From Bacillus inaquosorum KCTC 13429 (GTDB lineage: Bacteria; Bacillota; Bacilli; Bacillales; Bacillaceae), in NCBI RefSeq assembly GCF_000332645.1, contig NZ_AMXN01000001.1, forward strand, positions 186,001 to 250,000: a stretch of DNA of 64,000 bases, written 5' to 3'. Shown one piece after another: positions 17,137 through 26,467 of the stretch. The notes under the pieces were generated by a model. It was not told the origin of the DNA. It saw nothing but the letters and a program-made list of their open reading frames with translations, and made no database searches. Made by a program: the position numbers and the translations under genes. Positions within the stretch are counted from its first letter, which is position 1. Every line of letters starts with the position of its first letter.

Positions 17137-18293
17137 TGGCTGAACGCGTTAGAGTGCGTGTGCGAAAAAAGAAAAAGAGCAAACGCAGGAAAATCTTAAA
17201 AAGAATTGTGTTATTGTTCGCCCTTGCATTATTGGTAGTCGTTGGGCTTGGAGGATATAAACTTTATAAAACCATTAGCGCTGCGGATGATTCATACGAT
17301 GCTCTTTCCCGCGGAAATAAATCAAATCTTCGCAGCGAAGTTGTAGATATGAAGAAAAAACCGTTTTCTATTTTATTTATGGGAATAGAGGATTACGCGA
17401 CCAAAGGACAAAAAGGGAGATCAGACTCTCTTATTGTAGTTACCCTTGATCCCAAAAATAAAACCATGAAAATGCTGAGCATTCCGCGTGATACACGGGT
17501 GCAATTAGCCAGTGACACAACCGGAAGCAAAACAAAGATTAATGCCGCTTACAGCAAAGGCGGAAAAGATGAGACAGTTGAAACCGTTGAAAACTTCTTG
17601 CAAATCCCGATCGATAAATATGTCACAGTTGATTTTGACGGATTTAAAGATGTAATTAATGAAGTTGGCGGTATTGATGTAGATGTGCCTTTCGATTTCG
17701 ATGAAAAAAGTGACGTAGACGAAAGCAAACGGATCTACTTCAAAAAAGGCGAGATGCACTTAAACGGCGAAGAAGCCTTGGCGTATGCCCGCATGAGAAA
17801 ACAGGATAAACGCGGAGACTTCGGCCGTAATGACAGACAGAAACAAATTTTAAATGCACTGATTGACCGAATGTCAAGTGCAAGCAACATTGCTAAGATC
17901 GATAAAATCGCAGAAAAAGCCAGCGAGAACGTTGAAACCAATATTCGCATTACTGAAGGTTTAGCGCTGCAGCAGATTTACAGCGGCTTTACCAGCAAGA
18001 AAATCGACACTTTGAGCATTACAGGATCTGATTTGTATTTAGGGCCTAACAACACGTATTATTTTGAACCGGATGCCACAAATCTGGAGAAAGTCAGACA
18101 AACGCTCCAAGAGCATTTAGATTATACTCCAGATACAAGCAGCACTGACACTTCCGGTACCGGAAGTTCAACATACGGCACTGGCACGGAAGAAAGCACA
18201 ACAGACGGTACGACGAGCGGAAGCAGCTATTCGAATGACAGCAGCACAAGCTCAAACAGTACAACGAATTCGACAACTGATTCATCCTATTAA
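17136..18293 (+). CDS. tagV: LytR-CpsA-Psr ligase TagV (YvhJ), attaches teichoic acid to peptidoglycan
   Basis: LCP enzymes move wall teichoic acid from undecaprenyl pyrophosphate to peptidoglycan outside the membrane. The 385-residue protein has a very basic N-terminus, a membrane anchor (about residues 24-44) and an LCP domain with SDSLIVVTLDP, SIPRDTRVQ and ARMRKQDKRGDFGRNDRQKQ. The last 55 residues are a low-complexity Ser/Thr/Gly tail. Bacillus subtilis has three paralogues, TagT, TagU and TagV; tagU is at 31.3 kb here. It precedes a strong terminator and faces tagO. Confidence 0.93.
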   Translation: MAERVRVRVRKKKKSKRRKILKRIVLLFALALLVVVGLGGYKLYKTISAADDSYDALSRGNKSNLRSEVVDMKKKPFSILFMGIEDYATKGQKGRSDSLIVVTLDPKNKTMKMLSIPRDTRVQLASDTTGSKTKINAAYSKGGKDETVETVENFLQIPIDKYVTVDFDGFKDVINEVGGIDVDVPFDFDEKSDVDESKRIYFKKGEMHLNGEEALAYARMRKQDKRGDFGRNDRQKQILNALIDRMSSASNIAKIDKIAEKASENVETNIRITEGLALQQIYSGFTSKKIDTLSITGSDLYLGPNNTYYFEPDATNLEKVRQTLQEHLDYTPDTSSTDTSGTGSSTYGTGTEESTTDGTTSGSSYSNDSSTSSNSTTNSTTDSSY

Positions 18294-18329
18294 AAAAAGC
18301 CCGGTCCTTTAGAGGATCAGGCTTTTTTG
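18293..18329 (+). terminator. tagV terminator
   Basis: AAAAAAGCC-CGGTCCT and AGGATCAGGCTTTTTT pair around TTAG, ending in six T on the plus strand directly after the tagV stop codon. Confidence 0.85.
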
Positions 18330-18335
18330 TGCAGA

Positions 18336-18366
18336 AAAAAACTCCGGCAATTCAGCCGGAGTTTTT
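18336..18366. terminator. tagO terminator (symmetrical)
   Basis: AAAAACTCCGGC and GCCGGAGTTTTT form a 12-bp stem with a 6-nt loop. It overlaps the tagO stop codon and could work in both directions. Confidence 0.85.
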
Positions 18367-19441
18367 AATTCCTTTTCAATAGCCGTTTATAAAATTTCGT
18401 AAACGGCTTAAATTTTTCATTCACAAGTCCTGTCACTTCTGCAATAATCTGCATAAAAATAATTAAAATGAAGATAATAAACAAAGAAAGCCAGATTGTG
18501 GCACTTTTAAGTACAATTGCACTTATGCTGAAAATAAATCCAATTAGATAAATCACAATGACCGACATCCGATGTGAAAGGCCAAAGGCCATCAGTCTGT
18601 GGTGGATATGCGACTTATCTGGCGCCGAAATGGGCTGTTTGTTTAATATTCTCCTGATGATTGCAAATGTTGTATCAAAAATCGGTACGCCCAATATAAT
18701 AATCGGGATAACGATACTGAACAATGTTACGCTTTTATACAAGCCTAATAATGAAAGAATCGAAATACTATACCCTAAAAAAAGTGATCCTGTATCACCC
18801 ATAAAGATTTTTGCCGGGTGGAAGTTGTAAAACAAAAATCCAAGCGTACTGGCGATCACAACCAATGAAAGTGACAGAATCAGTACTTTTCCGCCCGATA
18901 GTGCCATGACGGCGATCGTTGACAGGCCGATAACAGAGAGACCTGCGGCAAGACCATCTAATCCGTCAATCAGGTTAATCGCGTTTGTGATGCCGACAAT
19001 CCATAAAACTGTCAGCGGATAAGCCATCCATCCTAACTCAAATCGTTCTGTTAAAAAAGGTACTGAGAAAAAGTCCATTTTTAAGCCAGTGCTTACAACC
19101 ATAATGGCTACACCTAATTGAATCAAAAACTTAACTTTTGCACTTAATTGATATTTATCGTCAAGAATACCCAACACAATAATGATGAATGCCCCGACTG
19201 TAATAGCCGTCATTCTTGTTTCTGTGTATATTCCGGATGCAAGCACGCCTGCAACCACCCCGATAAATATGGCCAGCCCGCCCATCCGGGGCATGATTTT
19301 GTCATGTACTTTTCGATTGCTGGGCTGGTCAACTGCACCTATTTTAATCGCAATCCTTTTTACGATTGGGGTTATGATTAAAACTGTAAGCAGCGAGACA
19401 ATAAACGCAACAACAATGCGAATCATGCGTTCGTCAAGCAT
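18365..19441 (-). CDS. tagO: TagO, undecaprenyl-phosphate GlcNAc-1-phosphate transferase
   Basis: TagO (358 residues) catalyses the first step of wall teichoic acid synthesis: transfer of GlcNAc-1-phosphate from UDP-GlcNAc to undecaprenyl phosphate. It is polytopic with about ten membrane helices. Family motifs are NLIDGLDGLAAGLS, MGDTGSLFLGYSI and the HIHHRLMAFGLSHR loop. It starts at ATG 19441. In B. subtilis the same lipid also feeds minor teichoic acid and probably teichuronic acid, so it serves several polymers encoded in this window. Confidence 0.96.
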   Translation of the reverse strand: MLDERMIRIVVAFIVSLLTVLIITPIVKRIAIKIGAVDQPSNRKVHDKIMPRMGGLAIFIGVVAGVLASGIYTETRMTAITVGAFIIIVLGILDDKYQLSAKVKFLIQLGVAIMVVSTGLKMDFFSVPFLTERFELGWMAYPLTVLWIVGITNAINLIDGLDGLAAGLSVIGLSTIAVMALSGGKVLILSLSLVVIASTLGFLFYNFHPAKIFMGDTGSLFLGYSISILSLLGLYKSVTLFSIVIPIIILGVPIFDTTFAIIRRILNKQPISAPDKSHIHHRLMAFGLSHRMSVIVIYLIGFIFSISAIVLKSATIWLSLFIIFILIIFMQIIAEVTGLVNEKFKPFTKFYKRLLKRN

Positions 19442-19565
19442 AAAGAAGTCTCCTTTGGAATTAAATGAAGTCTTTATTTATATAGAGAACCGTTCCTTCC
19501 ATTATACCTTCTCCTTAGTTATTATAACAAGCTTCATCAAAAAGAAACACGTATAATCAAAAAAC

Positions 19566-19592
19566 GCGCATCCCAATTTATAGGACTACGCA
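19566..19592 (-). terminator. possible tua operon terminator
   Basis: On the minus strand GCGTAGTCC and an imperfect GGGATGCGC flank an AT-rich loop, followed by GTTTTTTGATT. It begins at the tuaH stop codon. The stem has mismatches, hence the moderate score. Confidence 0.5.
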
Positions 19593-20785
19593 TGTTTTTG
19601 AATCCCTGTATATTTCATGATTTGTTTAAATAAGCAATTCCAATCTTGCGCGCGGGCAATATTTCGGCGCATTTCTTTATACGTTTCATCTTCGTTTTGA
19701 CTGAGCACTTTTTCGCAAGCGACTATAAAATCAATCGGATGATCGCCTTCTACATATTCGTATACATACGGCTGTTTCATTTTTGAGGTTGACGGAAGAT
19801 TAGAGCCGACGACAGGCTTTCCAGCCGCCAAAAATTCAAATAGTTTCAGCGGAAACACAGCTTGATTATACGATGATTTTTTATATGGCATGATACCGAT
19901 ATCGATAAGCTCCATATAATGCGGAACTTCTTTTGGATCTGCCGGGCCGGTCCATATGACATTGGGAAGCCTCAAAAGCTCTTGAAACGAGACATCGCCG
20001 TTGGTGGCATCCGGACCAACCCATAAAAATGTCCAATCAGGCTTTTGCAGCGCAGCTTCTTCAATCATTTTAAAATCGAGTTTAGGTTTGATCCCGCCGA
20101 TAAAACCTAATACTGTTCCTTCTCTTCCCTGCAATATGCTGCGATCGGGAGCTTGTTTATTTGCAGAAAACAGCTCATATTCAACACCGTTTTCGACTGT
20201 ATGAACCTTTTCTCGTCCTGCTGTCAGTTTTTTGTCTACTTCTTTGTGAAGATAATCCGATGAGCAGGTAATGGAATCTGCACGGTCTATAATTCTCAGC
20301 TCCGCCGATTTAATGACTTTTCGCCGAAACTCAGACAGCAGATTTGAACGGCCGCTGATCGGCGCTGCCCATAAATCACTGCAATCATAAATGACCTGAT
20401 CCCAGGGATACAGCGAAGACAGCAGCGGGAATCCAGGGAACGTGTACCATAAACAGCAGCGTTCACCGTTTGCAGAAGCAGATGTCAGCTCATCAAGTAA
20501 AGGTTTGAGCTTATGCCTGTAAAAGACATCTGTATATCGTCCGAAACGAAACATTTTTTTCTCCAGCAGGTCTTTGACAGCAAATTGCCTGATGCCTGAA
20601 TGAACTTGCTGAAATTCATTTCCTTGGGGGCGCGGAGCCGGACACACCCAAATGACTTCCTTCGTTTCCTCCTGAGCGGCTAAAAATTCTGCCAGCCGGT
20701 GCCTTCTGTATCTCAATTGGTCTTTTCCCCATTCAGCAGTGGCAACGATGACATGAATGATTGCTTCTTTTGTTTCCACCTTCAT
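19586..20785 (-). CDS. tuaH: teichuronic acid glycosyltransferase TuaH
   Basis: TuaH is a cytoplasmic glycosyltransferase-B-fold enzyme that acts on the lipid-linked teichuronic acid repeat (GlcUA-GalNAc). The C-terminal half holds GFIGGIKPKLDFKMIEEA, WVGPD and the donor-binding stretch FPLKLFEFLAAGKPVVGSNLPS. Start choice is uncertain: ATG at 20783-20785 is given, while GTG codons just up- and downstream are possible (the downstream GTG gives 397 residues). It is the last gene of tuaABCDEFGH, 19 nt after tuaG. Confidence 0.9.
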   Translation of the reverse strand: MKVETKEAIIHVIVATAEWGKDQLRYRRHRLAEFLAAQEETKEVIWVCPAPRPQGNEFQQVHSGIRQFAVKDLLEKKMFRFGRYTDVFYRHKLKPLLDELTSASANGERCCLWYTFPGFPLLSSLYPWDQVIYDCSDLWAAPISGRSNLLSEFRRKVIKSAELRIIDRADSITCSSDYLHKEVDKKLTAGREKVHTVENGVEYELFSANKQAPDRSILQGREGTVLGFIGGIKPKLDFKMIEEAALQKPDWTFLWVGPDATNGDVSFQELLRLPNVIWTGPADPKEVPHYMELIDIGIMPYKKSSYNQAVFPLKLFEFLAAGKPVVGSNLPSTSKMKQPYVYEYVEGDHPIDFIVACEKVLSQNEDETYKEMRRNIARAQDWNCLFKQIMKYTGIQKHA

Positions 20786-20807
20786 CACCTTTTCTCTCTG
20801 TCTGCGG

Positions 20808-21566
20808 CTATAATCTTTTTTTCACCGCGTTTTTTGCATATTGAACAAAACACCATGTGGCTTTGATGAAATGAAGCCGTTCGATCTCCCTGTAGACAAA
20901 CCACGTTTTTTTCGCAGCCTTCCATTTGTTGCTGGATATCGAGTTATCTACAAGCCGATATTCAGCTAGGCATTCATTCATTCCATAGGCGGTAAATCCT
21001 TTTTTCAAAAGTGACAGCCATGTGGCCAAGTCCTGTCTCGTTCTAATATTCGGCATTTGGATTTGTCCCGTTTGCTCCCTGTCAATCATCACGGTCAAGC
21101 AGCCGATAATCGTATTTTTCAGAGCGTCATCGTACGTCAGGCTTTCCGGTGCATGAATACATTTATCGAGCGGGGTTCCGTCCTGCGCCATTAAGCTGTA
21201 GCCTGTGAAAGAAAACGCACAGGAACGCTCCATCATAAAATCAAGCTGCTTTTCCAGTTTGTCTTTTTTCCATTTATCATCACTGTCCAAAAATGCTACA
21301 TAACGTCCTTGAGCGCGCTCCAATGCTTTGTTTCGAGCAACCGCAGCTCCGCTGTTCTCTTCCAGATACACGACATGAATTCTTTCATCTATTTTTTCAT
21401 ACTGCTTTAAAATGTCGCGTGTCCCGTCCGTTGAGCAATCATCCACGATAATCATTTCCCAATGAGAATGGCTCTGATCTAACACTGAATGAATCGTGTC
21501 TTCAATATAGTCACGCGCATTATAAGAAGGTGTAATGACAGATACGAGAGGTTTCCAATTGGTCAT
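20808..21566 (-). CDS. tuaG: teichuronic acid GT2 glycosyltransferase TuaG
   Basis: TuaG (252 residues) is a family 2 glycosyltransferase with SVITPSYNARDYIEDTIHSV at the N-terminus, DDCSTDGT, the DSDDKW metal-binding triad (about residue 92) and RTRQDLATWLSLLKKG. It probably adds one sugar of the teichuronic acid repeat in the cytoplasm. The ATG at 21564-21566 has GGAG 8 nt upstream; an in-frame GTG two codons earlier is closer to that site and less likely. It lies between tuaF and tuaH with short gaps. Confidence 0.92.
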   Translation of the reverse strand: MTNWKPLVSVITPSYNARDYIEDTIHSVLDQSHSHWEMIIVDDCSTDGTRDILKQYEKIDERIHVVYLEENSGAAVARNKALERAQGRYVAFLDSDDKWKKDKLEKQLDFMMERSCAFSFTGYSLMAQDGTPLDKCIHAPESLTYDDALKNTIIGCLTVMIDREQTGQIQMPNIRTRQDLATWLSLLKKGFTAYGMNECLAEYRLVDNSISSNKWKAAKKTWFVYREIERLHFIKATWCFVQYAKNAVKKRL

Positions 21567-21589
21567 GATCACATCTCCATCGTATGATT

Positions 21590-22270
21590 TTAAAAGGATT
21601 CCCTGAAAAATTCAGGAATGACAACGAACATAAAGGCAATCGTGAGGCCGATCATAGCGCCAAGAACCGCTTTCTTTTTCGGGGACATTCCGCCGCCTGC
21701 TGCCTCACTTACGGTTTCAGAATCAGTGACACTGGCCGGTTTCAGATTAAGCTGCGTGTTTTTCAGCTCATACAAAAATCTCTCTTTATCCACTTTGGAA
21801 TCCTCGCTTACCGTCTCACCTTCGAGTGCATCTATGCTGCGGCGGATGACGGCTTCTCTTTCTGAATACAGCTTTTGATCGTTTTTGAGAAAGGCGGAGG
21901 AAATGGCGTTTAAGATGGATTCCGTTCTATCCTTATCCTCGTCGCTATAGCTCAAGGTCAGTAACGATTTAGATTCCGCTTTGATGGTAAGCTTCTCTTT
22001 GATCACTGCCAAATCTTCATCCTTTTCGTCAGGAAGCGCCTCCTTCAAAAAAGAGTCACTCTTGAGCAGAAGCGGAATCTCCTCTGTACTGTTATAAACC
22101 GGATGATCATAGCTCCCCACAGCCAAAGTGTCCTCGGCTGTATAGCTCTTTTGATCAGCGATCTGTGACGGCAGGATATAACCCGCCGCACCTAATATAA
22201 TTGGCACTGCTATGATCCAAATGATATTTTTTTTAATACGCCGGGCTATTCTTATCAATATATCGTTCAT
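21590..22270 (-). CDS. tuaF: TuaF, Wzz-like chain length or export partner
   Basis: The 226-residue protein has a membrane helix near each end (about residues 15-30 and 200-217), with a charged, helical extracytoplasmic region between. This is the Wzz/chain-length-determinant layout. The YILPSQIADQKSYTAEDTL segment follows the first helix. It probably works with the TuaE polymerase to set teichuronic acid length. It lies 28 nt after tuaE. Function is inferred from architecture and operon. Confidence 0.88.
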   Translation of the reverse strand: MNDILIRIARRIKKNIIWIIAVPIILGAAGYILPSQIADQKSYTAEDTLAVGSYDHPVYNSTEEIPLLLKSDSFLKEALPDEKDEDLAVIKEKLTIKAESKSLLTLSYSDEDKDRTESILNAISSAFLKNDQKLYSEREAVIRRSIDALEGETVSEDSKVDKERFLYELKNTQLNLKPASVTDSETVSEAAGGGMSPKKKAVLGAMIGLTIAFMFVVIPEFFRESF

Positions 22271-22298
22271 ATAAGTCTCCCTGCTTTTTGTAGTCTGT

Positions 22299-23765
22299 TT
22301 ATCTGTACAGCGGTTCAGGCATCTGTCTGGATCGCCTTAACACATTCACGGCGGCGATGACGAGCGCCAGAAACACCCAATGGAAAAATAAATTTGAAAC
22401 AGAACTTGGGCTGATACTGGATACCAGGAAACTGACCAGTGCCGTAATAAGCCCTTCTGTGATCAGTTTTGACTGATTTCCCAATTTTCTTTCATAAAAT
22501 TTGTAAAGCACCCAAATGAGGTAAGCATAAACGGCCAGATATCCCAGCATGATGAACAAGCCAAAGTTAGCAAGGATTTCAACAAGCCAGTTGTGCACCT
22601 CTGTCACGTTGTCAGTATCATATAAAGCATGATGCTCAAGATAATAGGATACATTCCCTGCTCCGACTCCGAATCCGTATGAATCAAGGAAAAAGTGCCA
22701 TGCGTTTTTCAGCAGATTGGCCCGGGCCACATTTGACGGAAGCATGTCATGAAATGAATGCAGCGTCTGCGGGGCCAGAAACAGCTCCCAGAACTTTGAA
22801 TAAATTCGGCCAGCGAAAAGAACTGCAAAAATGGTGATTCCTGCCCCAGACAGCCAAATGGCCATTTTCTTTAGAACAGGCGGCAATACAATGAAGATGT
22901 AGACAGCAGCGCCGGCAAAGATGCCCAGAAGGCTGGCTCTTGAACCGGTAGCAAAAATTAAATACAACGCACAGAGCGAGAGCAAAAGGCCAATCGCCTT
23001 GATGTATCCATTCTTTATGTTTTTCACCAATGTAATGTAAAAAAAGAAGCTGATCGATAAAAATGTTGCAAAGTCATTTTGATTAAAAAAGACCGATGTC
23101 GGATAATGCTGCTTATATTCCGGTCCGCTGTATAGCGTTGAACTCGGGAGATGATGATGGGTCATATGATTGTAAAAACCAATGATCATCAGGAATACTG
23201 TCATCACCAGCCAAATGGTATAAACAATCATGAGCCGCTCCATTTTTTGCACGTACATGACAATGAGGTAAATGAAGAAAATTCCCATTGCCAACAAGGC
23301 CAAATATTTGATGCCGGCTGTCACCGATTTGGCCCACAGCAGAGAAACAAGGCCGTATATAAACCAAAAAGCGAAAAAGAGCAAAATCCCTTTCACTTGC
23401 AGTCCGTTCCATCTTTCAATATGTGTTCGATTCCGCACCACACCGATCACATGGAGGCACCCCGCTGCAATGAGCAGAAGCCTGTAAAGAAACAAACTGA
23501 AAAATCCAAGATGAATCGCGAAAAATGCATTATTTAAAAAAGTGCAGGCGATCAAAATATAGATTACAGCCATAAAGAGCCGTTCTTTTGTTGTAAATGC
23601 GGTTGCAAGCGTCAGTACAAACAGACCAATTGCCAACACCGCAAGCACGGCAGCCATCTGTATTAAACCTATATCTGTACGGATGGCTCCCAGCAATAGG
23701 ACGACTCCAAATATGGCAGCGGCCAGTAACGAAAGCGTATGGACCGCTGAACGTTTGATACTCAC
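22299..23765 (-). CDS. tuaE: TuaE, teichuronic acid polymerase (Wzy/O-antigen ligase type)
   Basis: TuaE (488 residues) has about twelve membrane helices and the O-antigen ligase/polymerase signature region FGVGAGNVSYYLEHHALYDTDNVTEVHN. Such enzymes join lipid-linked repeats on the outer face of the membrane. It starts with GTG at 23763-23765 preceded by AAAGGGG. It lies between tuaD and tuaF in the tua operon. No disruption is seen. Confidence 0.92.
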   Translation of the reverse strand: MSIKRSAVHTLSLLAAAIFGVVLLLGAIRTDIGLIQMAAVLAVLAIGLFVLTLATAFTTKERLFMAVIYILIACTFLNNAFFAIHLGFFSLFLYRLLLIAAGCLHVIGVVRNRTHIERWNGLQVKGILLFFAFWFIYGLVSLLWAKSVTAGIKYLALLAMGIFFIYLIVMYVQKMERLMIVYTIWLVMTVFLMIIGFYNHMTHHHLPSSTLYSGPEYKQHYPTSVFFNQNDFATFLSISFFFYITLVKNIKNGYIKAIGLLLSLCALYLIFATGSRASLLGIFAGAAVYIFIVLPPVLKKMAIWLSGAGITIFAVLFAGRIYSKFWELFLAPQTLHSFHDMLPSNVARANLLKNAWHFFLDSYGFGVGAGNVSYYLEHHALYDTDNVTEVHNWLVEILANFGLFIMLGYLAVYAYLIWVLYKFYERKLGNQSKLITEGLITALVSFLVSSISPSSVSNLFFHWVFLALVIAAVNVLRRSRQMPEPLYR

Positions 23766-23850
23766 ATGTTTAACCCCTTTCCTGATGTTTCAGGAGCCGG
23801 CGGCCGAGCCTAAGCAGCCAGCAGCTTTAACCAAGTAACACTTTTTCTTT

Positions 23851-25236
23851 TTATAGGTTGACGCTCCCCAAGTCTTTAGCCAATTCCTCGAGCGGCAAGC
23901 CCGGAAAATACTTGTCAGAAGGCTCCGCTCCCCGAACAGCAGGACGGCCGATGGAGTGATAAATGTATCCGGCTGCCTGCATCTCTTCAAGTGAAAATAA
24001 ATTTCTGCCGTCGATGATGATTGGCTGTTTTAAGAGGGTTTTCACTTTTACAAGCTCCATTTCTTTCACTTCCGGCCAATCCGTTAAGATCAGGCATGCA
24101 TCAGTGTCCTCAATCACATCATACACATCTGTGTAATACTCGACCTGTTCGCCAAGGATCGCTGAGGCTTCAGGAATAGCAATCGGATCGTATGCTTTTA
24201 CATGTGCGCCCAGCTGCTGCAGCATCGGGATAATATCTAGAGCAGGAGCGGATCTCACATCGTTTGTATTTGGCTTGAAGGCCAATCCGAGAACGGAAAT
24301 GGTTCTTCCTTTGATGCTTCCCATAACAGTTAAGAGTTTATCTACAATGTGAACGCGCTGCTTTTCGTTCGTTTCAATGACAGCTTCTATAAGCTTAAAT
24401 GGATAGCCGGCCGATTTTGCGATTTGAAGCAGTGCGGTTGTATCCTTAGGAAAACAGGAGCCGCCAAACCCAATACCCGCTTTTAGGAACTTTCTGCCGA
24501 TACGGCTGTCAAGCCCCACGCCATCAGCAACTTTTGAAACATCTGCGCCGACTCGCTCACAAATGTTTGCGATATCGTTGATAAAGGAAATCTTTGTCGC
24601 CAGAAACGCATTCGCGGCATATTTAATCATTTCTGCACTTTCTAAGTTTGTTTTAATGACAGGAGCGTGGAAAGGCTGGTGCAGATCCTCAATGATGGCA
24701 GCGGCTTTATGACTTGTTGAGCCAATCACGGCACGCTCCATATTCATCGTGTCATGAATCGCTGAGCCCTCCCGAAGGAATTCAGGATTAGATACAACAT
24801 CAAATGAGTATCTTCCCTTTGAAGCTTTTTGAACGATTGATTGAACCAGTTTTCCTGTTCCGACCGGGACTGTGCTTTTATTTACGATAATTTTGTAGCC
24901 GTTGAGGTGCTCACCGATTGTTTTCGCCGCCGCTTTGACGTACGTTAAATCAGCTTCACCTGTTTTGGACATCGGAGTTCCGACTGCAATATAAATAATG
25001 TCTGACGCCCGAATGGCGGACGGGATATCATTAGTAAAGGACAGACGCTGATCCAGCACATTTTTTTCAACTAAGTCTGCAAGCCCTGGCTCATAGATCG
25101 GGATTACTCCATTTTTCAGACTTCTGATTTTTGATTCATCGATATCACAGCAAACAACTTTATTGCCGATCTCCGCAAAGCAAGTGCCTGACACGAGTCC
25201 TACATAACCTGTTCCAATTACAGCTATTTTTTCCAC
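23851..25236 (-). CDS. tuaD: TuaD, UDP-glucose 6-dehydrogenase
   Basis: TuaD (461 residues) oxidises UDP-glucose to UDP-glucuronate with two NAD+, supplying the uronic acid of teichuronic acid. The Rossmann motif IAVIGTGYVGLVSG opens the protein. The catalytic segment GIGFGGSCFPKDTTALLQIA carries the active Cys near residue 258, and a UDP-binding C-terminal domain follows. GTG at 25234-25236 is chosen because GAGAGGG lies about 9 nt upstream and it gives the 168 length; an ATG three codons earlier is too close to that site. GtaB (36.1 kb) makes its substrate. Confidence 0.96.
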   Translation of the reverse strand: MEKIAVIGTGYVGLVSGTCFAEIGNKVVCCDIDESKIRSLKNGVIPIYEPGLADLVEKNVLDQRLSFTNDIPSAIRASDIIYIAVGTPMSKTGEADLTYVKAAAKTIGEHLNGYKIIVNKSTVPVGTGKLVQSIVQKASKGRYSFDVVSNPEFLREGSAIHDTMNMERAVIGSTSHKAAAIIEDLHQPFHAPVIKTNLESAEMIKYAANAFLATKISFINDIANICERVGADVSKVADGVGLDSRIGRKFLKAGIGFGGSCFPKDTTALLQIAKSAGYPFKLIEAVIETNEKQRVHIVDKLLTVMGSIKGRTISVLGLAFKPNTNDVRSAPALDIIPMLQQLGAHVKAYDPIAIPEASAILGEQVEYYTDVYDVIEDTDACLILTDWPEVKEMELVKVKTLLKQPIIIDGRNLFSLEEMQAAGYIYHSIGRPAVRGAEPSDKYFPGLPLEELAKDLGSVNL

Positions 25237-25297
25237 AGCGCTCATCCCTCTCCTGTAAAATTACCTTCTTATTTATATTGGTCTCAGTTTCTTACGA

Positions 25298-26467
25298 TTA
25301 AACGGACGTTTTCATGACCGTCTGATACTGATGATGCAAGGTCTTGGCATTTTTTCCGGCGTCAAATTGCGCCTGCACGATTTCATACAAATCATCTGCA
25401 ACTTCCGGTTTCCATATTTGCTCATGTTCGTACAGAGTGATCGCTTCCGCCAAGGCTTGAGCAGATTTCGGTTTAATCAGCAAATGCTGATGCTTTCCGA
25501 ATAATGATGCCACACCGCCAACATCTGTACAGATGACAGGAACTCTTAGCGCCAGCGCCTCAATCACGACAGTCGGCATCCCCTCACTGTAAGAAGGAAG
25601 CACGAACATGTCTGCCGCAAGCAAATAGTCTCTTACCTTATGATTGGGCACTTGACCTGTGACGATATGTCCCTTCTGGATCAGCAATGATTTTGCAGGA
25701 CCATCCCCGACAAAGACTGCCTTAGGAGGTTCCTTCAACGATTCGATGGCTTCAGACAGTTCAAAAATGCCTTTCTCCCTGACGAGCCGTCCCACATAGA
25801 CCGCCAGACGCTGATCGAGCGGAAGCCCGAGTTTTTTTCTGATTTCTTCTTTTGTTTGCTCATTCTCCTGAAAGCGGCTCAGCTGTATGCCGATCGGCAG
25901 AACCGAGCTGTCAAAGCCGGAAAGCGTTTTGGTTTCTTCCTGGAGCTTGTGGCTGACTGCTAAAACGGCTGACGCGGAACCAACCGCACGATTGAAGGCT
26001 TTAAACGCCCCTTTGCTGTAATGCGGATAGACATTCACATCACTGCCGTGCAAGGTCAGAACATAAGGAATTCGCTCTGACTCCGACACGACTGCCGCAG
26101 CCCCGCCCGATGGCATGGCAAAATGCGCATGGATCAGATCCGGATGTATGTCGCGCTGTTTCATCGTTTTTAAAACGGCTGATGCGATTCTCCGGTGAGG
26201 CTGAGCCCACTTCAGCTGGCCGGGAACTGCTCGATAGAAAGGCCGGTGAACCGGTACCCCCTTCCTAATCTCATACTCCGGTCTGGCATCCTTTTTTCGA
26301 TATGCCTTTTTCAGCATGCGGACAGGGGCCGAATGAAAAGGCCTTGGGCATATCACGGTGATATCTAGCCCGAGTTTTTGCAGCTCTTGCACCTGAGTCT
26401 CATGAAACACACCCTCACCGGGTTTCAGACTGCTCGGATATACGCTTGTGATCCACAAAATCTTCAT
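25298..26467 (-). CDS. tuaC: teichuronic acid GT4 glycosyltransferase TuaC
   Basis: TuaC (389 residues) is a family 4 retaining glycosyltransferase: MKILWITSVYPSSLKPGEG at the N-terminus, HGSDVNVYPHYS in the middle, and YVGRLVREKG plus PSYSEGMPTVVIEALALRVPVI in the donor domain. The ATG at 26465-26467 overlaps the tuaB TGA stop (ATGA), so it is translationally coupled; a longer frame reaching into tuaB is not used. It probably transfers a sugar to the lipid-linked repeat. Confidence 0.94.
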   Translation of the reverse strand: MKILWITSVYPSSLKPGEGVFHETQVQELQKLGLDITVICPRPFHSAPVRMLKKAYRKKDARPEYEIRKGVPVHRPFYRAVPGQLKWAQPHRRIASAVLKTMKQRDIHPDLIHAHFAMPSGGAAAVVSESERIPYVLTLHGSDVNVYPHYSKGAFKAFNRAVGSASAVLAVSHKLQEETKTLSGFDSSVLPIGIQLSRFQENEQTKEEIRKKLGLPLDQRLAVYVGRLVREKGIFELSEAIESLKEPPKAVFVGDGPAKSLLIQKGHIVTGQVPNHKVRDYLLAADMFVLPSYSEGMPTVVIEALALRVPVICTDVGGVASLFGKHQHLLIKPKSAQALAEAITLYEHEQIWKPEVADDLYEIVQAQFDAGKNAKTLHHQYQTVMKTSV